From Adineta ricciae (lineage: Eukaryota; Rotifera; Eurotatoria; Adinetida; Adinetidae): DNA of 64,000 bases. Numbering within the stretch: position 1 is the stretch's first letter; each line of letters starts with the position of its first letter. The notes below the pieces were generated by a model. That model did no database searches. It was given only the letters and a program-made list of their open reading frames with translations, and had not been told where the DNA came from. The stretch covers positions 62,001 to 126,000 of the forward strand of contig CAJNOJ010000084.1 in the NCBI GenBank assembly GCA_905250025.1, given 5' to 3'. Positions 10,336 to 22,247 of this stretch are shown here, piece after piece. A program made the position numbers and the translations under genes.

Positions 10336-13044
10336 TTAGATTTCTTCAACGTAGTTAGAAGGAAAAAGACCGGATCTCGATCCAATTTTACCAAACCACC
10401 ACTCTTCATGCATCTGTATGACGAGAAAAAAAACAGGTTATTGCGTATAAAAGAACAAAGAATATCATCGTACTTTTTGCACATTTGTAATAATTTCATT
10501 CTCTTCGAAACCTAATTCATCATCTTCGGCTAAAAAATAGATAGTATGGAAAACTGCGGATTCAAGAGTCGTTCGACTTACTTTTCTGATAACTGTAATG
10601 TGCTATACATCTAATACCTTGATCTTGGCCATTGTCTGCTGAGTGTTCCGGTTGGTGGACCGGTGTAGGTGACGGGTCTCTTTGCCATGTTGATGGTTGT
10701 TGATGTGCTTGTGGTTCTTCAGTCCATTCATCATCATCGTTTTCTCCGTTTTTAGATGAGGAAGACGACGCTTTTCGCTGTCGTAATAACGTAGAGACAT
10801 TGACATTGCCAACAAATGTCACTGGCTCTTCTTTTGCCGTTGATCGTTGTGGTTCAAAGTTGTTACTGGTGTTTTCATAGACAGTAGGTGTATAAACTTG
10901 TGTGGGTGGCGGTGGTGCCACAGGTTGTGGAGCAGGTGGCGACGGGTCTCGTTTCGGCTGTGTGGCCGGAGGCGGAGATACTTCGGAATGATTCACTTTA
11001 GCGTGCCCATTACTCGCTAATTTCTGATCATTAGCGGCTCGTTTATTCCTTTCTTCAGCTACGCGTTTCGCAGCCTCCTCTTCCTGTTCCTTTTTCATAT
11101 TTTCAAATCTGTAGATAGTATAAAACAAATTATCGATTACTAATATTGTTATTACGAAATATACCGTGCTCGAATATTGCCAACGCCTGCACTACTGCCA
11201 GTAGGCGGTGCAGGTTTTTCTTCAACTTTTCGTTCTGAAAATGGAAAGAAAATAGATTCGTGTCAAACTAACGACGACTTTACCTGATGGTGGCGAGCTC
11301 GGAGCATTCAAACGACTAGGTTCTTCTTTCTGAACACCATATTTACCACCAAAACCCATACTGTAATCTAACAATAATCGATACAGGTTAGATGTAGAGC
11401 ATGATATTTGAAATTACACGCACCTTTTTGTGAAGAATGTTTCGGTACAGTTTCTCTGTGAGAAAACCCAACTGCTGATTTGTCTTGTGCATTTGAATCA
11501 GTGCCAAACTTTCCACCGAAACCCTTGGAAAAGTCTAGACAAGCAATGACATGTCTAAACTAGAGAATGAAGTCTTTCACACCTGTTTGTGACGGATGTT
11601 TTTCCACTTCTGCTCTATAATCGAAGCCAAGAGCAGATTTGTCTTTCGCACGTTCATCAACGCCATATGCACCGCCGAAACCTTTTTTCCCGTCTACGAT
11701 GAAGAGGACAAAAAATCACATAACTAATAACATTTTAGTTCTGCAACGCATAGGTAGTCGCTAATGATCGCTGACAATGTTTTCGCCATTAAAGTTTGAA
11801 ATAGTATTTTCAAGCGTAAATAATTATTCTGAGCAATGCACACGCAATGATGGGCAACAAACAAAAAGGACGTCGAACGGAAGAATGGGAACTCGATGCT
11901 ATATCAAACCTAGCGCAGATACCTCGAAAGCAAATCAATGAAATCTATAAACAGTTTCAATATGCATCAAAGGATTATCTTCTGAACAAATATGAATTTC
12001 GCCGAATCTACAAAGAGCAGTACAAACGAGCAGGTGTCAGATTCAATCGACACAACAAAATCTTAATCGATAGACTCTTTACTATTTTCGATCGCGACCG
12101 AACCGGCCGTTTAACATTCGATGAATACATTTCTCTCTATATTATGCTACAACACACCATCCATCCATACATTCGTCTCAACTTTTTACTAGACCGTTAC
12201 GCGCAGAGCAATGGCTGCATCACCGCGAATATGGGTCGGCAAGTACTTCGAGATATGTCAATATTATATGGTATCCATACCGATTGCCAGCAAGTGTGGA
12301 AGAAAATCGAAATGTACAATGGTTTCAAAACTGAGCCCATACGAAAAGAAGCTTTCATTGACTATTTCACTAATCATCCTGCTTTTTCTGCAGCTTTGTA
12401 TGTGACTTCATGACTATCTATCTACGTTGTACATGTGAAAAGAATATGTATATTCGAATCTCCGAAATTAGCAGAGCACATGCATTGAACTTAATCAGAG
12501 AAGGTATACATACGATTTGAAATCTTCAAATACAAATCGCCGTGAAATTCGATGAGAATTCGTTCGTCATCTTACCTGTCTGTGAGGAATGTTTTTGTAC
12601 ATCCGCTTTGTATGAAAAATCTGCGGCAGACTAGAAGAATAGGTAGAAACTTGCGTAACTAAGAGAAGACGAGTATGTTTCGAATTACTTTGTCCATCAC
12701 TTGATCAGTTCCGAATTTACCGCCATAACCTCGATTAGGATTTTTGTCTTGATACACTTGTTTGACCGTCTGATCAGCTGTTTTAAGTTTCTCTTGCATT
12801 GACTTAAAGTCAACGTGATCGATGCGGCCAGAACCAGGAACGGTTGCCGAACCATATCGTTGCGACTTTTCTGTTGTTTGATTCTACTCGAACAAAGATA
12901 CGAAAGGACTCTCTCTCGAAATGAAACTGATGAATTTACTTCGTAACTAATATCTGTTTCCCAATCGTCATCGTTAGAAACGAATTTCGGTTTGGGTGCG
13001 GTCGGTTTAGCCACTGGCTTTTTCAAAGCTTCACGCCACGACAT
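10336..13044 (-). CDS. CTTN: Cortactin (actin-binding SH3 protein)
   Basis: Ten exons give 463 residues: 13044-12940, 12883-12689, 12630-12576, 11693-11583, 11534-11424, 11367-11284, 11234-11165, 11108-10582, 10529-10474 and 10413-10336. The acidic DDDWETD motif, which binds Arp2/3, lies at residues 25-31. There are about three and a half cortactin repeats (GYGGKFGTDQVMDKSA, GFGGAYGVDERAKDKSA, GFGGKFGTDSNAQDKSA, GFGGKYG). A helical NIRARFENMKKEQEEEA segment and a Pro-rich linker follow, then a C-terminal SH3 domain (IAHYSYQK..DDELGFEENEIIT..EEWWFGK..GLFPSNYVEEI). Vertebrate cortactin has about 6.5 repeats, so this is a short version. It should stabilise branched actin at the cell cortex. The third intron, 12575-11694, is exceptionally long for this genome and hosts another gene on the opposite strand. 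Confidence 0.95.
11847..12413 (+). CDS. EF-hand calcium-binding protein nested in a cortactin intron
   Basis: Single-exon 188-residue ORF. One canonical EF-hand loop is visible, DRDRTGRLTFDE at about residues 86-97, preceded by an amphipathic helix. The other potential EF-hands (about 35-60, 120-145 and 160-180) lack the Asp/Glu pattern, so probably only one site binds calcium. The overall length and spacing resemble neuronal calcium sensor or calcineurin-B-like proteins. The start is either MM at 11847 or the ATG at 11850, which gives MGNKQ, a possible myristoylation start. The whole gene lies inside cortactin intron 12575-11694 on the opposite strand. Having no introns of its own, it could be a retroposed copy; this is inference. 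Confidence 0.75.
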   Translation: MMGNKQKGRRTEEWELDAISNLAQIPRKQINEIYKQFQYASKDYLLNKYEFRRIYKEQYKRAGVRFNRHNKILIDRLFTIFDRDRTGRLTFDEYISLYIMLQHTIHPYIRLNFLLDRYAQSNGCITANMGRQVLRDMSILYGIHTDCQQVWKKIEMYNGFKTEPIRKEAFIDYFTNHPAFSAALYVTS

Positions 13045-13372
13045 TTTGATTCAGATGATATAATATAACAAGATTCTATTATTTCAAATGATTCATTTTT
13101 GACAGAAAATTACTTGGTGTACGAACGGCCAAAAATTTTATCCAATCTCAATCTTGAAACGTCATTGACGATTGTTTGGTTGGACGAAGTGGAGGCAGGA
13201 ATGAAGCGACACAGACGTCGAACGCGTCGTATGACATTCCATCAATATCACATCACATAAACAAAAGAGAACGCATTTTGCCTTAGTTTCAAACACACCT
13301 TGTCGATTTTTATTTGTTTTACATACTACCAGCTGTGACTTTCTCGTGGTTTGTTTCATTTCAGATTGTGTG
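13045..13372. other. Bidirectional 5' region of cortactin and SELENOF
   Basis: 328 bases separate the divergent start codons, so the promoters probably overlap. On the + strand it ends in TTTCATTTCAG at 13364, an acceptor eight bases before the SELENOF ATG. Confidence 0.5.
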
Positions 13373-13949
13373 ATGCGTACTGCCGACTTTCTGGCGGCTT
13401 TCCTCAGCCAATTTCTCGCTTGTATTGTACGTAGAATTGATGATGAACGGCGGAGCTTGAAAAGATTCTGTTTAGGTTCTCGCAACGGCGGAATCTTTAT
13501 CAGAAGGTCAATGCTCTGATCTTGGCTTTGCTTCGAATAATTTAGTATGCTCAAGTTGCAATGATTTAAAACAATTCAAATTGAATGAACTAGAAGGTCA
13601 ATGTCGACAATGCTGTACCAACGACGAAGATGAAGGAGAAGGAAAAACGGTAAGAGTAAAATAGATATATCAACTGACAGTTGACCTATTTTGGATTTGT
13701 TTATAGAAATATCATCGAGCAGTTCTTCAAGTATGTTCCTGAAAATTGGGCCGATACGCCCAGATTTCGGCGTTCATTCGAAGTGATCGTCCTGCGCGAT
13801 TTCCTTCATTCAGTGTTCAATATGTTCGGGGTGCGGATCCGATCCTAAACTTATTTAACGATCGAGATGAGCAAATCGAATCGATGGGTATTGAAAAATG
13901 GGATACTGATACACTAACAGCGTTTCTTGAAGAAAATCTTGCCCATTAG
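13373..13949 (+). CDS. SELENOF: SELENOF (15-kDa selenoprotein), UGA read as selenocysteine
   Basis: Three exons (13373-13426, 13476-13649, 13707-13949) encode 156 residues including one Sec, against about 165 in human. A signal peptide (MRTADFLAAF, then LACIVLATA) precedes the Cys-rich domain that binds UDP-glucose:glycoprotein glucosyltransferase in the ER (GQCSDLGFASN, VCSSCNDL, QCRQCC). The thioredoxin-like domain follows. TGA at 13740-13742 falls exactly where SELENOF has Sec: VLQVCS-U-KLGRY. Reading continues through FIRSDRPARF and YVRGADPILNLF to a TAG stop. The redox motif is C-S-U rather than the usual C-G-U. A hairpin with SECIS features lies 110 bases after the stop. An automated caller would split this gene or truncate it at the TGA. 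Confidence 0.93.
13740..13742 (+). other. SELENOF: In-frame TGA, selenocysteine codon
   Basis: The TGA lies between TCC (Ser) and AAA (Lys) in the conserved redox motif of SELENOF. Both flanks match the family without a frame change, and the ORF continues for 69 codons to TAG. Confidence 0.93.
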
Positions 13950-14639
13950 ATCAGTCCGTACCGTCTATAAACGAATGTTTTCTCTTTGATATCTCTTTCA
14001 TGAATTGACATTGCAGATTTTGTGTTGAATATATTTGTTTTATTTGAATTTTTCTTCGATGAATGAAAAACACTAAACCTCTCTTCAGGCGTGATTTTCA
14101 TGATTGTTAAAATGAAACTATTCAAACGAGCTTCAATGAAAATTCATCGAATTGTTATCTCACGGAAAACATTTTTTTATATTTTTGATTTTTATGTCTT
14201 GTTATTTTATGAAACAAAGAAGTATATCTGCTGTTTGACATTCCTAAGAGATCATCTCTTCGATCTAAGTTGCTCAATACTGATACCAAGGTTTCACATC
14301 TTGAAATATCTACCAGAACTGATCAATCAATTAGCCTTACCTTGAATTTTATCCTGAACCAGAGATGTTTATTTAGTGTTGTGGAGTCTAAGGACTCACC
14401 TCTGTCGATATATGTCAATCAACATATGGAAATCTGGAATATCCGACTAATCTTTACTTTTGCTTTTCTTCTGATTCTAATCGAACGTCTCTCAACGTTC
14501 TTTCTAGTCCGAAACTATCTTTGTTGTACGAAGACTTCGATCATTTGCTGTTTATTCTTATATACATTGAAAACGACCAGAATTTTTTGTCAAGAATCAA
14601 TCACACTAAACGAGCGAACATTAGATTTGTTGTTTCGCA
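13950..14639. other. Convergent 3' flanks of SELENOF and the receptor
   Basis: Apart from the SECIS hairpin I see no structured element. ORFs from 14091 to 14656 on the + strand are AT-rich and without domain character. Confidence 0.5.
14043..14126 (+). promoter_or_regulatory. SELENOF: Form II SECIS element in the SELENOF 3' UTR
   Basis: ATGA at 14059-14062 is followed by 11 bases (14063-14073, ATGAAAAACAC) that pair with 14091-14101 (GTGATTTTCAT) with one A.A mismatch. GA at 14102-14103 sits opposite to complete the non-Watson-Crick quartet. The apical part has the unpaired AAA (14075-14077), then a mini-stem CCT/AGG (14078-14080 with 14087-14089) closed by CTCTTC, which is the form II layout. 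A lower helix pairs TTTGAAT (14043-14049) with ATTCAAA (14120-14126). SECIS recruits SBP2 and the Sec elongation factor. Confidence 0.85.
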
Positions 14640-17012
14640 CTAGAAATTGTGATTAGGCACGTTGGTTTTCGTCTGAAAGTAATACGCTTTCTGAATATGC
14701 TTCAACGTATGACGTCGTTGACACTGACAGCGGAGTATACGAGCAAATGTTCGTCGAAATGTTCCGTTACACAGTGCATAGAGCATCGGACTAAAAAAAG
14801 AAACAATCAGGCTTTTCAATAAACACCAAACAGTACAAATATTTACTTTATTGTCGAGTTTACGTAGCATAACATATAGCCAAATCGCTCCCAATACATT
14901 GGAAAACCATATTGAAATGCATCTGGCTTGATGGTTGATATAATTATATTTGTATTGTATGGAAGCCATGTGACAATGAATGCGATGAGAATAGCACTAA
15001 ATATAGATGAGAATCTATTAACGCGAAGGCAACGATGCTTATTGGTAATTACCTTAATGTTTTGGCTGCTTTCTGGTCTTTGATTTTTTCGATACGTCGT
15101 TTGTTTGGTTTGATGTTTTCATTCGTTAGAGCTTTGTTTGCTTTATTTGTACTGATCGCATCATTTGATGATTGTTTGGTGTTTAAGTTCGAAGATTTCC
15201 GATTCGGTGGTGGATCATTGGATGATAGGATGTTCGGATAGTTTCGATTCGATGAACGTCGCCAAGTGTTCTCGTGTGCAAACGTTGTTGAATGTGTAGT
15301 TGGAAGTGAAACTGTTGTCTGACCGCGTAATCTCGATTCTACATATTCGATATCTTTATCAATAGAATTGATTAATATTTGTCGATAGGTTTGCTGTTGC
15401 GGATGATGATGATGAGAAAGACAATCTTCAGATGTTGATGATAAAGATTGATAACATGGATGAGTTTCATATTGAGTCGACTTTTGACATTGTTCTTGAT
15501 CACAAACAGATTCCGTCGATAGGGGTTGATCGCATCGACGTATCCATGGATCGGTTGATGGAAGTGACTTCGTTTGATCTAATGTGTCTTGAATTGGATT
15601 CGAATGATCATTGATCAGCGAGATTTTTCCATTATTATTCGAGAGTAAATACGCATCAGCTAAGTTCTGATCAATTGTTGGAGATATGACTGGACGAAAT
15701 TCACTCGATGAATCGTCATCGTCGTCTTTACCTGCTTTCGAATGTGTTTCTTCACATTGCCTAGAAAGAGAATCGACATCATGATTGACAATCAACACTT
15801 CGTTCCCTGTGTGTGTACGCTAATAGTCTATCTCATTGATAGTTTGTTTGAAAGGATGTCAGTTTCTATTGTCTCATCATTTCTCCTTTAATGCACATAC
15901 ACACATGTCAGATAAATCTTAGTCAGACGAAAATATTCATCATAATCGTTGATATAAAAATCATTTATACAAGAAGCAACGGACGTGTTTGTCTTACCTT
16001 TTCCAGCAGCAACAATATCGTTGTGATTGATTTCGATGTGATAAGATGAGCTTCTTATTTGTTGATGTCTGAATCGACAGAATTCGTCCATGAGATCGAT
16101 TGGAATCTGTTGAGACGCTTTCATCTTGCTCCATACCTGATGTTGTACCGGCAATGCTTAAATTTTTTGTAAAACGACCATTAGTATTGGTATTTACTGT
16201 TGCTGGCGGTGTTTGAGACAACGAAGTGTGGTGTTGTGCTTGAAGGAGATGTAATTCTTTTCGACGTTTCACTGTTTCACGATATATACGAAAATAGAGC
16301 AAACACATGAGCGTAACAGGCAAATAGAATGCAGCTATCGCCGTTGGAATCGCCACTAGAATTCATTTCTTTCAATTCTAATTTGCTTGTGACAAAAATT
16401 ACCTGTTGCTTTTGAAGCAAACGGCAAATGACATTCACCTGGCGGACGACTCTTGTCAAGCAACGGCCATGCCCAGATCCACTACAAACACGCAAGTCGT
16501 CTCATACTTATCAACATGGTTAGAATCTTTACCGGTGTCCAAATCAAACATGATATAGTCCAACCACAAGCGATCATCAATGAGACACGTTTTGGCGTTC
16601 GTTTCGCTCGATATGTCAACGGCCGTGTTATTGAAAAATATCGATCGAAGCATATCAGAAGCAAATTAGCAACAGATGCATTGGACATTGTGTAATCGAC
16701 ACTTAACCAAACATCACATAGAAATGAGTTGAACGGCCAGCGATCTCTTCCAAAAAAAGTGAAAAATATCGGCATAGAAAAGCATCCAATAGTGAAATCA
16801 GCGATAGCGAGTGAGAGAAGAAAGTAATTCGTTACGGTTCGTAATTGTTTATTAATACGAAATGAGATCAACACAAGTAAATTGCCAATCGTTGTCAATA
16901 AGGATAGGATCGAACCGGCAACGATGATAAGAATGGTTTTATACAGTGTACCTGAAGGAGTGAGTGGTGATGTACAATTCTGATAGAGTAAACATGGATT
17001 AGGTTCAGACAT
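14640..17012 (-). CDS. Muscarinic acetylcholine-type receptor (class A GPCR)
   Basis: Six exons give 641 residues: 17012-16533, 16481-16403, 16355-15998, 15760-15053, 14996-14847 and 14790-14640. TM1 to TM4 lie in the first exon. TM3 carries the amine-binding Asp in [13 protein letters not shown], followed by [15 protein letters not shown]6 has FIVTWLPYN and TM7 [16 protein letters not shown]. These are hallmark muscarinic residues (TM3 D-Y, S-N-A-S; TM6 P-Y-N; TM7 C-Y-V-N-S-T-I-N-P). The third cytoplasmic loop is very long (about 330 residues), polar and unconserved, as is typical of muscarinic receptors. A short Cys-containing tail follows. It should couple to G proteins in nerve or muscle; whether acetylcholine is the ligand is inferred from the binding-pocket residues. 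Confidence 0.88.
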
Positions 17013-19446
17013 CTAGAAAATCAATGCAATCTGTGTGCGTGTGTATGTGTAGAGAAGTAGAGATCAGTATTGGTTTGTGATAGTAGAACAGTTCTGTACT
17101 TACATATTGTCAGTGGCGACGAGGCGAGAGAAGAAAGAAGAAACAAAGAGAAAAGGCAATGTCAGATTTGCATTTAGATGAACCAACCAGTATAATCATA
17201 TCTTGCCGAATATTTCAGAAAACTATATCAAATCAATTTCTATAGATAAGAAAAGAAATTCATCCCTTGAAAGGCAATGACAGACGACAAACGCATGTTC
17301 GATGCAAACGGGTCATTCGTTTCCTATGGAAGCATGATCGAATGCACGGTTGGGTGATTTCATTTTCTCGAAATCGGCGTTTGCTTTTCTTTTTCAATTA
17401 GAAAATCTGACGAGTCATTCCGCTGTCTCCGAAAACCTATATTGATTTCATCTCATACGGTAGAAATAAGAAACAGAGCAAGGAAAAGACGATCTCTTCT
17501 CTTTATCAACGCCCTTCCAGCCAGACGAGGATACGTTTTTTTTTCAGTGGTAATTATTTTCTTCTTGGTGATATTTACTCAAACAGATCTTCCGTTACTA
17601 ATCCTTTTTTACACAAATATTTCTGCAGGAAATAACAGGAAACGTCTAGTACATTCAATTGCTTGTCTTCTTCTTTCTAATAAGATTGTTTTTAAGCATT
17701 GATTTCTTTTTCATCCGATAGCAGCGATTCCTATGGCTTTTGACTTGTTTATAAGACAGATCTGTTTTGTTTCTTACCCTTTATGTACACTTAAAAGCCT
17801 ATCGATATACAATTATCTCAGATTGCATGTTAAACGATACGTCTTTGTCTGTCGACATGCATATCGACACCTTATTCTGATTTTCCTACATTATATCAGA
17901 AAAATCACGTGAACATTCCATCATCAATGATGTAAGTGTTAATGTAACAGATATATATGTATACATACACACGTAATCTTATACGTACATTAACAGACAG
18001 TTCGTTCTCTGATAAGATAAACTCACCGATCAAACAAACAATAATCATTTTGCTTTGTGTTCTTCATGCTGTCAGCTTTCATCTCATCATTTGATCTTGT
18101 TTGATAGCATCGTCAAGGACTTGGCACAAAAGAAAGAACATAATACAGCTAGTTTGGGAATGTTGATGTTTGATCTATGTGATTTGAAAACGGAAATCTT
18201 GATTCGATGAAGATAGGTATTGCTAGTCAGACGATCGAAGAGCTGACAACATACTCGAATGAAAAAGTCAGCAATGCGTCAATAACGAGTAAAAGTGTTA
18301 AGTATCTTCGCGATAATTCGATAACATACTTCTGATAGATCTGTTTTACTTGAGAATCGAAAAATGTTAATTGATAGTTAATTCCGCTCGATGATCTGTC
18401 ATTGATGAACAGAAAAAAAACGATTCCTCTTCTCAGCGTACTTCTTGATTATATCAGTAAATAATTCTAATTGACAATAACATCTTGAAACCGTAGACTT
18501 TGAGTCCACAAGTCTGTCTTTGTCAATTTTTCTCTTGCTTCATCAATTAATCACTCATTAGGCATCTCTGAATTCGAGGCGTAAATAGATTGCTTTGCTG
18601 GATATTTGAGACGTCAGAAGAACGACGATGACATTCGTTATCGTAGGAGGTTAGAACTCTCCGAAGGCAAAAATAGTCTTAAGAAAATATTTTCAGAACA
18701 TCATTGTGAAATCAATGTGACAGTCAGAAAAACAACTACTCAACAGTCGCAATTGAAACCATATTGTGTTATCCTCCTTTCTCGTTGTGCGTTCGGCAAT
18801 GATTTATTTGGAGAATATAATAGGATAAACGAATAGACATCAACGGCTGTGTACGTGTCGTTAACTGAGAAAAAGAAGACAATCATTGACACATGAAAAT
18901 GGACACAATTGATCACTATTGTTAGAAATACCTGGGGCTATTAGCAAGAGAATTGATTTGTTGTTTTTCTATTTGTATGAAGAATGATTGTCAGCAAATT
19001 GTCGAGAGATTCGAAAAGAAAACATACCGGTGCAAAAATGACAAAATCAGTACCACCGACGAAATTATCATTGACAGATATAAATGACTTTGATTAGAAA
19101 AAGTTGAATTGTTTCTCGAAGATTTCCATAACCAGATAATCGCTTTCGACGATATCATTGTGACCGCGAAAATTATTTCAATAATCTTATGCTAAACATC
19201 TGGTATCCATCTGGGAGAATTTGATACTTAGACAATAATTTTAGTTATACGACATTCTTTCGTTTTGCTATTATCGTAGGAAATGTATATCATGTACTCT
19301 CTTAAATAAATAGTACAAAAAGACCCGCAAATGAATGCAAGATAGCTTTGATTTGTTTCGAGTTATGATCTTTCAAAAGGCAAAAATATATATGATCATT
19401 TGGCTTACAGTACAGTATAAAAACTAGAAAAGAATTCTGTTCGAGT
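17013..19446. other. 2.4-kb intergenic region
   Basis: Large by the standards of this window. It starts with a TG-rich run (about 17030-17052) upstream of the receptor gene, and is otherwise AT-rich with no coding-quality ORF, RNA gene or repeat that I can recognise. It probably contains the 5' UTR exons and promoter of the receptor gene, plus the 3' flank of the membrane-protein gene that starts at 21527. Confidence 0.45.
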
Positions 19447-21527
19447 CTATGCTGTGGCCAGTTTTTTGAAAACTAAAAATCCAGTCACAGCACCAACGAT
19501 GACTCCTATAGTGATAAAACCAAGCCAAAGGCCGGTGATCCTTGGTCCGGTGCTTATCACTTTCTTTTCACTGGATTGATGTCGAATGTTCAAGGAGTCG
19601 GGACGGGCGCGTAGGATGATTTGTTTCGCATTTACTCTAGCGCGGAAAGTGAGGGCATTAGAGTCGATCACTGCAGTGAGCCGTTCGATTAATGTGTCTA
19701 AGGATGATTCCTTGATGGGAACTTCAACAGGTCCTGTCCGTGGTGCAGCATCCAGTAATGTGAATGTGACTAAAATGTCATTGCTTTCATTCTGATCGAC
19801 GATTAGATTTGATATACGAATGGGGCGAATGAATAATGCGAACATAAGAGTTTCGAAAATATGGAGGCGAAGATAATTTAGATTTTCGAATACGGGATAT
19901 TTCTTGTCATTTGCAATCGTAAATGATAACACAGCAAGATTGAAATTTTCTAAACGAGATCAAGTTTCGACTGTTAACTTGACGAGAGAAAATTGCGATG
20001 AGTTTGAATTCGTTACCTGATGGTCCCAATGATCTGTAACAGTCAGCGAGAGCGAAATCGATTTCGAAGATGGTCATCGGGTTGCGACGGTAATTGAAAG
20101 TTGCTGCAAAATAGAACGAACATGATGAAAAAGACGGACAGCACTCGTGTCACTTACTAGTTTCAAAAGAATTCGTCAATGCACCTTTGACATATGTTCT
20201 CCAAACCATTTTTACCGGAAATGAATGCTGTAATGGTTCACCATTCATACTTGATGCCCAATACCATTCCTGGTGTTGAACTGTTTCGTTTGACAAATAT
20301 TTTTCACCAATCCACACGTGACACCAAACTCGATCGCGACACCGTTTCTCGCCTGTATAATGATACGACATGCCATCTGTGACAATTAAATGTTGTGGCG
20401 AGCCCATCTGAACAAGATTCGGTTGATCGCTGACTGCCTCTGCGTCACCAAAAAAAGTATTGATGTCACTAACTTTACATTGCCGAGTCGTGTGGTTGTA
20501 ATGATAACTAAGGCCAGTAGCAAAGTCATGTATTTCAGTGAAATGTGCCCAATTGGGTCCACCGAATGGATCAGGAAACCAGACGTCAAAGCGAGTGAAT
20601 TGATATTCGGAATCGTAAAGGCCGTGGGTACTGTAAATGGAACTATTTGCTTCTGGTATAAAGGCTTCCGAGTTCGAACTAATTCGTTCTGGTAAATCAG
20701 TTGGCATTGCCATGGTTGACGTTCGATTTAGACAGAAGACGCCAGCTGCCGTTTCTAATGCTTGTCGTTCTTCGCGACGGCTTGGATTGGGTATGTAACG
20801 AAAAACATTATATGTATATGCTTCCATTCGATTCATTTGATTCTTCACTCGAACATCAATCTGGAGAATAGTACTTTGATTGCGTGCTAAATAACCTTGA
20901 AATTTATCAGGATCAGATACATGGTATGTGACTGCGACGGTAGCTTTGATGTCATTCAGGAAGAAACACGATTTGAATCTATTGGTTGGAATACCACGTA
21001 GATCTTCGTCACCATCGTATCGAACACCCCAGTACGCATTGGCTTGATTTCGAGCATCGAAACCAAGCAAAGCTGATGGTTTAAGTATCAATGTGTTTGG
21101 CTGAATAACGCTCGTTTCGGAGGTCGTACCAATAACTTGTCGTAGACATTGAGGAACAGGTGTTTGATTAACAATTTCAGTTAGTACTTCAAACTGTTCA
21201 TTAGTAATGAAATTCCAATAGAATTGAACGGGCCCTATGAAATAAATACATCGATGTGGACAGTTAAGAAGTAAAATATCTACCGTATCTAGAATTTGTT
21301 GCAATAGCATCTCGTTGTGTTGAAAAAGCTTGCGAAAGTTCCATGACTTCAGTGTCTGAAACCATTTCTGTAACAATTTCGAATCTTGACGGAACTGGTC
21401 GCCATTTTGGGTCGGGAATAGGAGCAGATGCTCCATTAGGACATAATTGTGGATCGACTTGAGCATTGATTAGTGCAATCAATGTGAAACTAAGAATTAT
21501 TTGACATAATAATCTTACTCGTTGCAT
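19447..21527 (-). CDS. Large secreted-domain type I membrane protein (possibly LolA-like)
   Basis: Four exons (21527-21284, 21234-20158, 20103-20017, 19949-19447) give 636 residues. A signal peptide (MQRVRLLCQIILSF, then ALINAQ) is followed by a long ectodomain with many N-glycosylation sequons and scattered Cys. One transmembrane helix lies near the end (GLWLGFITIGVIVGAV) and the short cytoplasmic tail is FKKLATA. Within the ectodomain, YWGVRYDGDEDLRGIP, FDVWFPDPFGGPNWAHF and DVWCH-type blocks (RVWCHVWIGEKY) recall metazoan proteins annotated with a LolA-like fold, but this is from memory and weak. A basic, globular C-terminal region precedes the helix. I do not assign a function. Confidence 0.75.
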
Positions 21528-22247
21528 ATTATTACAGTTAACTTCCGAGTCTTCGTTTTTGAAAATGAGAAGAAAAGCAACAGCAAGATACTTTGTCGAA
21601 TAATGCTTCGAAAGCAGTAATATCTTCAGTAAAATAGATGAGATGATAAGAAACAAGCGAGTTTCTATTTACTTAAATTATCTACGTTAAAGGCGAATGT
21701 AAAGTAACGAACAATGTCTTTGACTGTTTATCTTTCTTTATTCAGTTAACTCACACATATGTGATACATTGTCTTATCTCGTTTAGTTGTATTTTTGTTT
21801 CGTTACTTATTGTTTACTGATCTATTTAAAGGTTTTCATCCAAATACAATGTTAAGCTCGTTCATATCGATATTTCACCGTCGAACATGTTTATTCCATC
21901 GAAATACAAGCAAATCATTGATGTACACCTGTTCTGCTCGCGATAAGCATCATCGACAGTTTCCCATCGATGTCCTTGTTATTTCATCTCTGAAGCAACC
22001 TCGAAATAATTATCATCTTGAGCAAGAGGATTTGCTCTATGAAGCACATAGATCATCTAAATAAGAAATGACGGATGTTTGCTGTCTTTTTTTCTTTTTC
22101 TTTCATACCGCTAAGGGAAGACGCTGTTTTTCCTCCTGTGTGCAAAAGCCACAAATCGATAGAATCTATTTCTACCATATTATACATACCATTTGCCCTC
22201 CGATAGACAATAGACCGAACAATCAACGACAAGCATATTAAAAGACT
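21528..22247. other. Divergent intergenic region
   Basis: Lies between the membrane-protein gene (-) and the tetraspan gene (+). A short + ORF starting at ATG 21849 (71 codons, MLSSFISIFHRR...) has no recognisable features and may be chance or part of a 5' UTR. Confidence 0.4.

Noticed and set aside
14009..14040. Alternative SECIS starting at ATGA near 14010
   Set aside because: The flanking bases pair poorly and no unpaired AA lies in the right place; the hairpin at 14059-14103 meets all criteria.
15035..15241. Plus-strand ORF rich in Phe/Leu
   Set aside because: It is the reverse strand of the polar third-loop exon of the muscarinic-type receptor, whose frame joins TM5 to TM6 across matching splice sites.
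18606..18836. Plus-strand ORF in the 2.4-kb intergenic region
   Set aside because: Lacks an ATG at its reported first codon (it is TTG), lacks domains, and sits in non-coding-like sequence.
21849..22064. Plus-strand ORF of 71 codons upstream of the tetraspan gene
   Set aside because: No domain, no splice link in phase to the tetraspan ORF, and AT-rich DNA yields such ORFs by chance.
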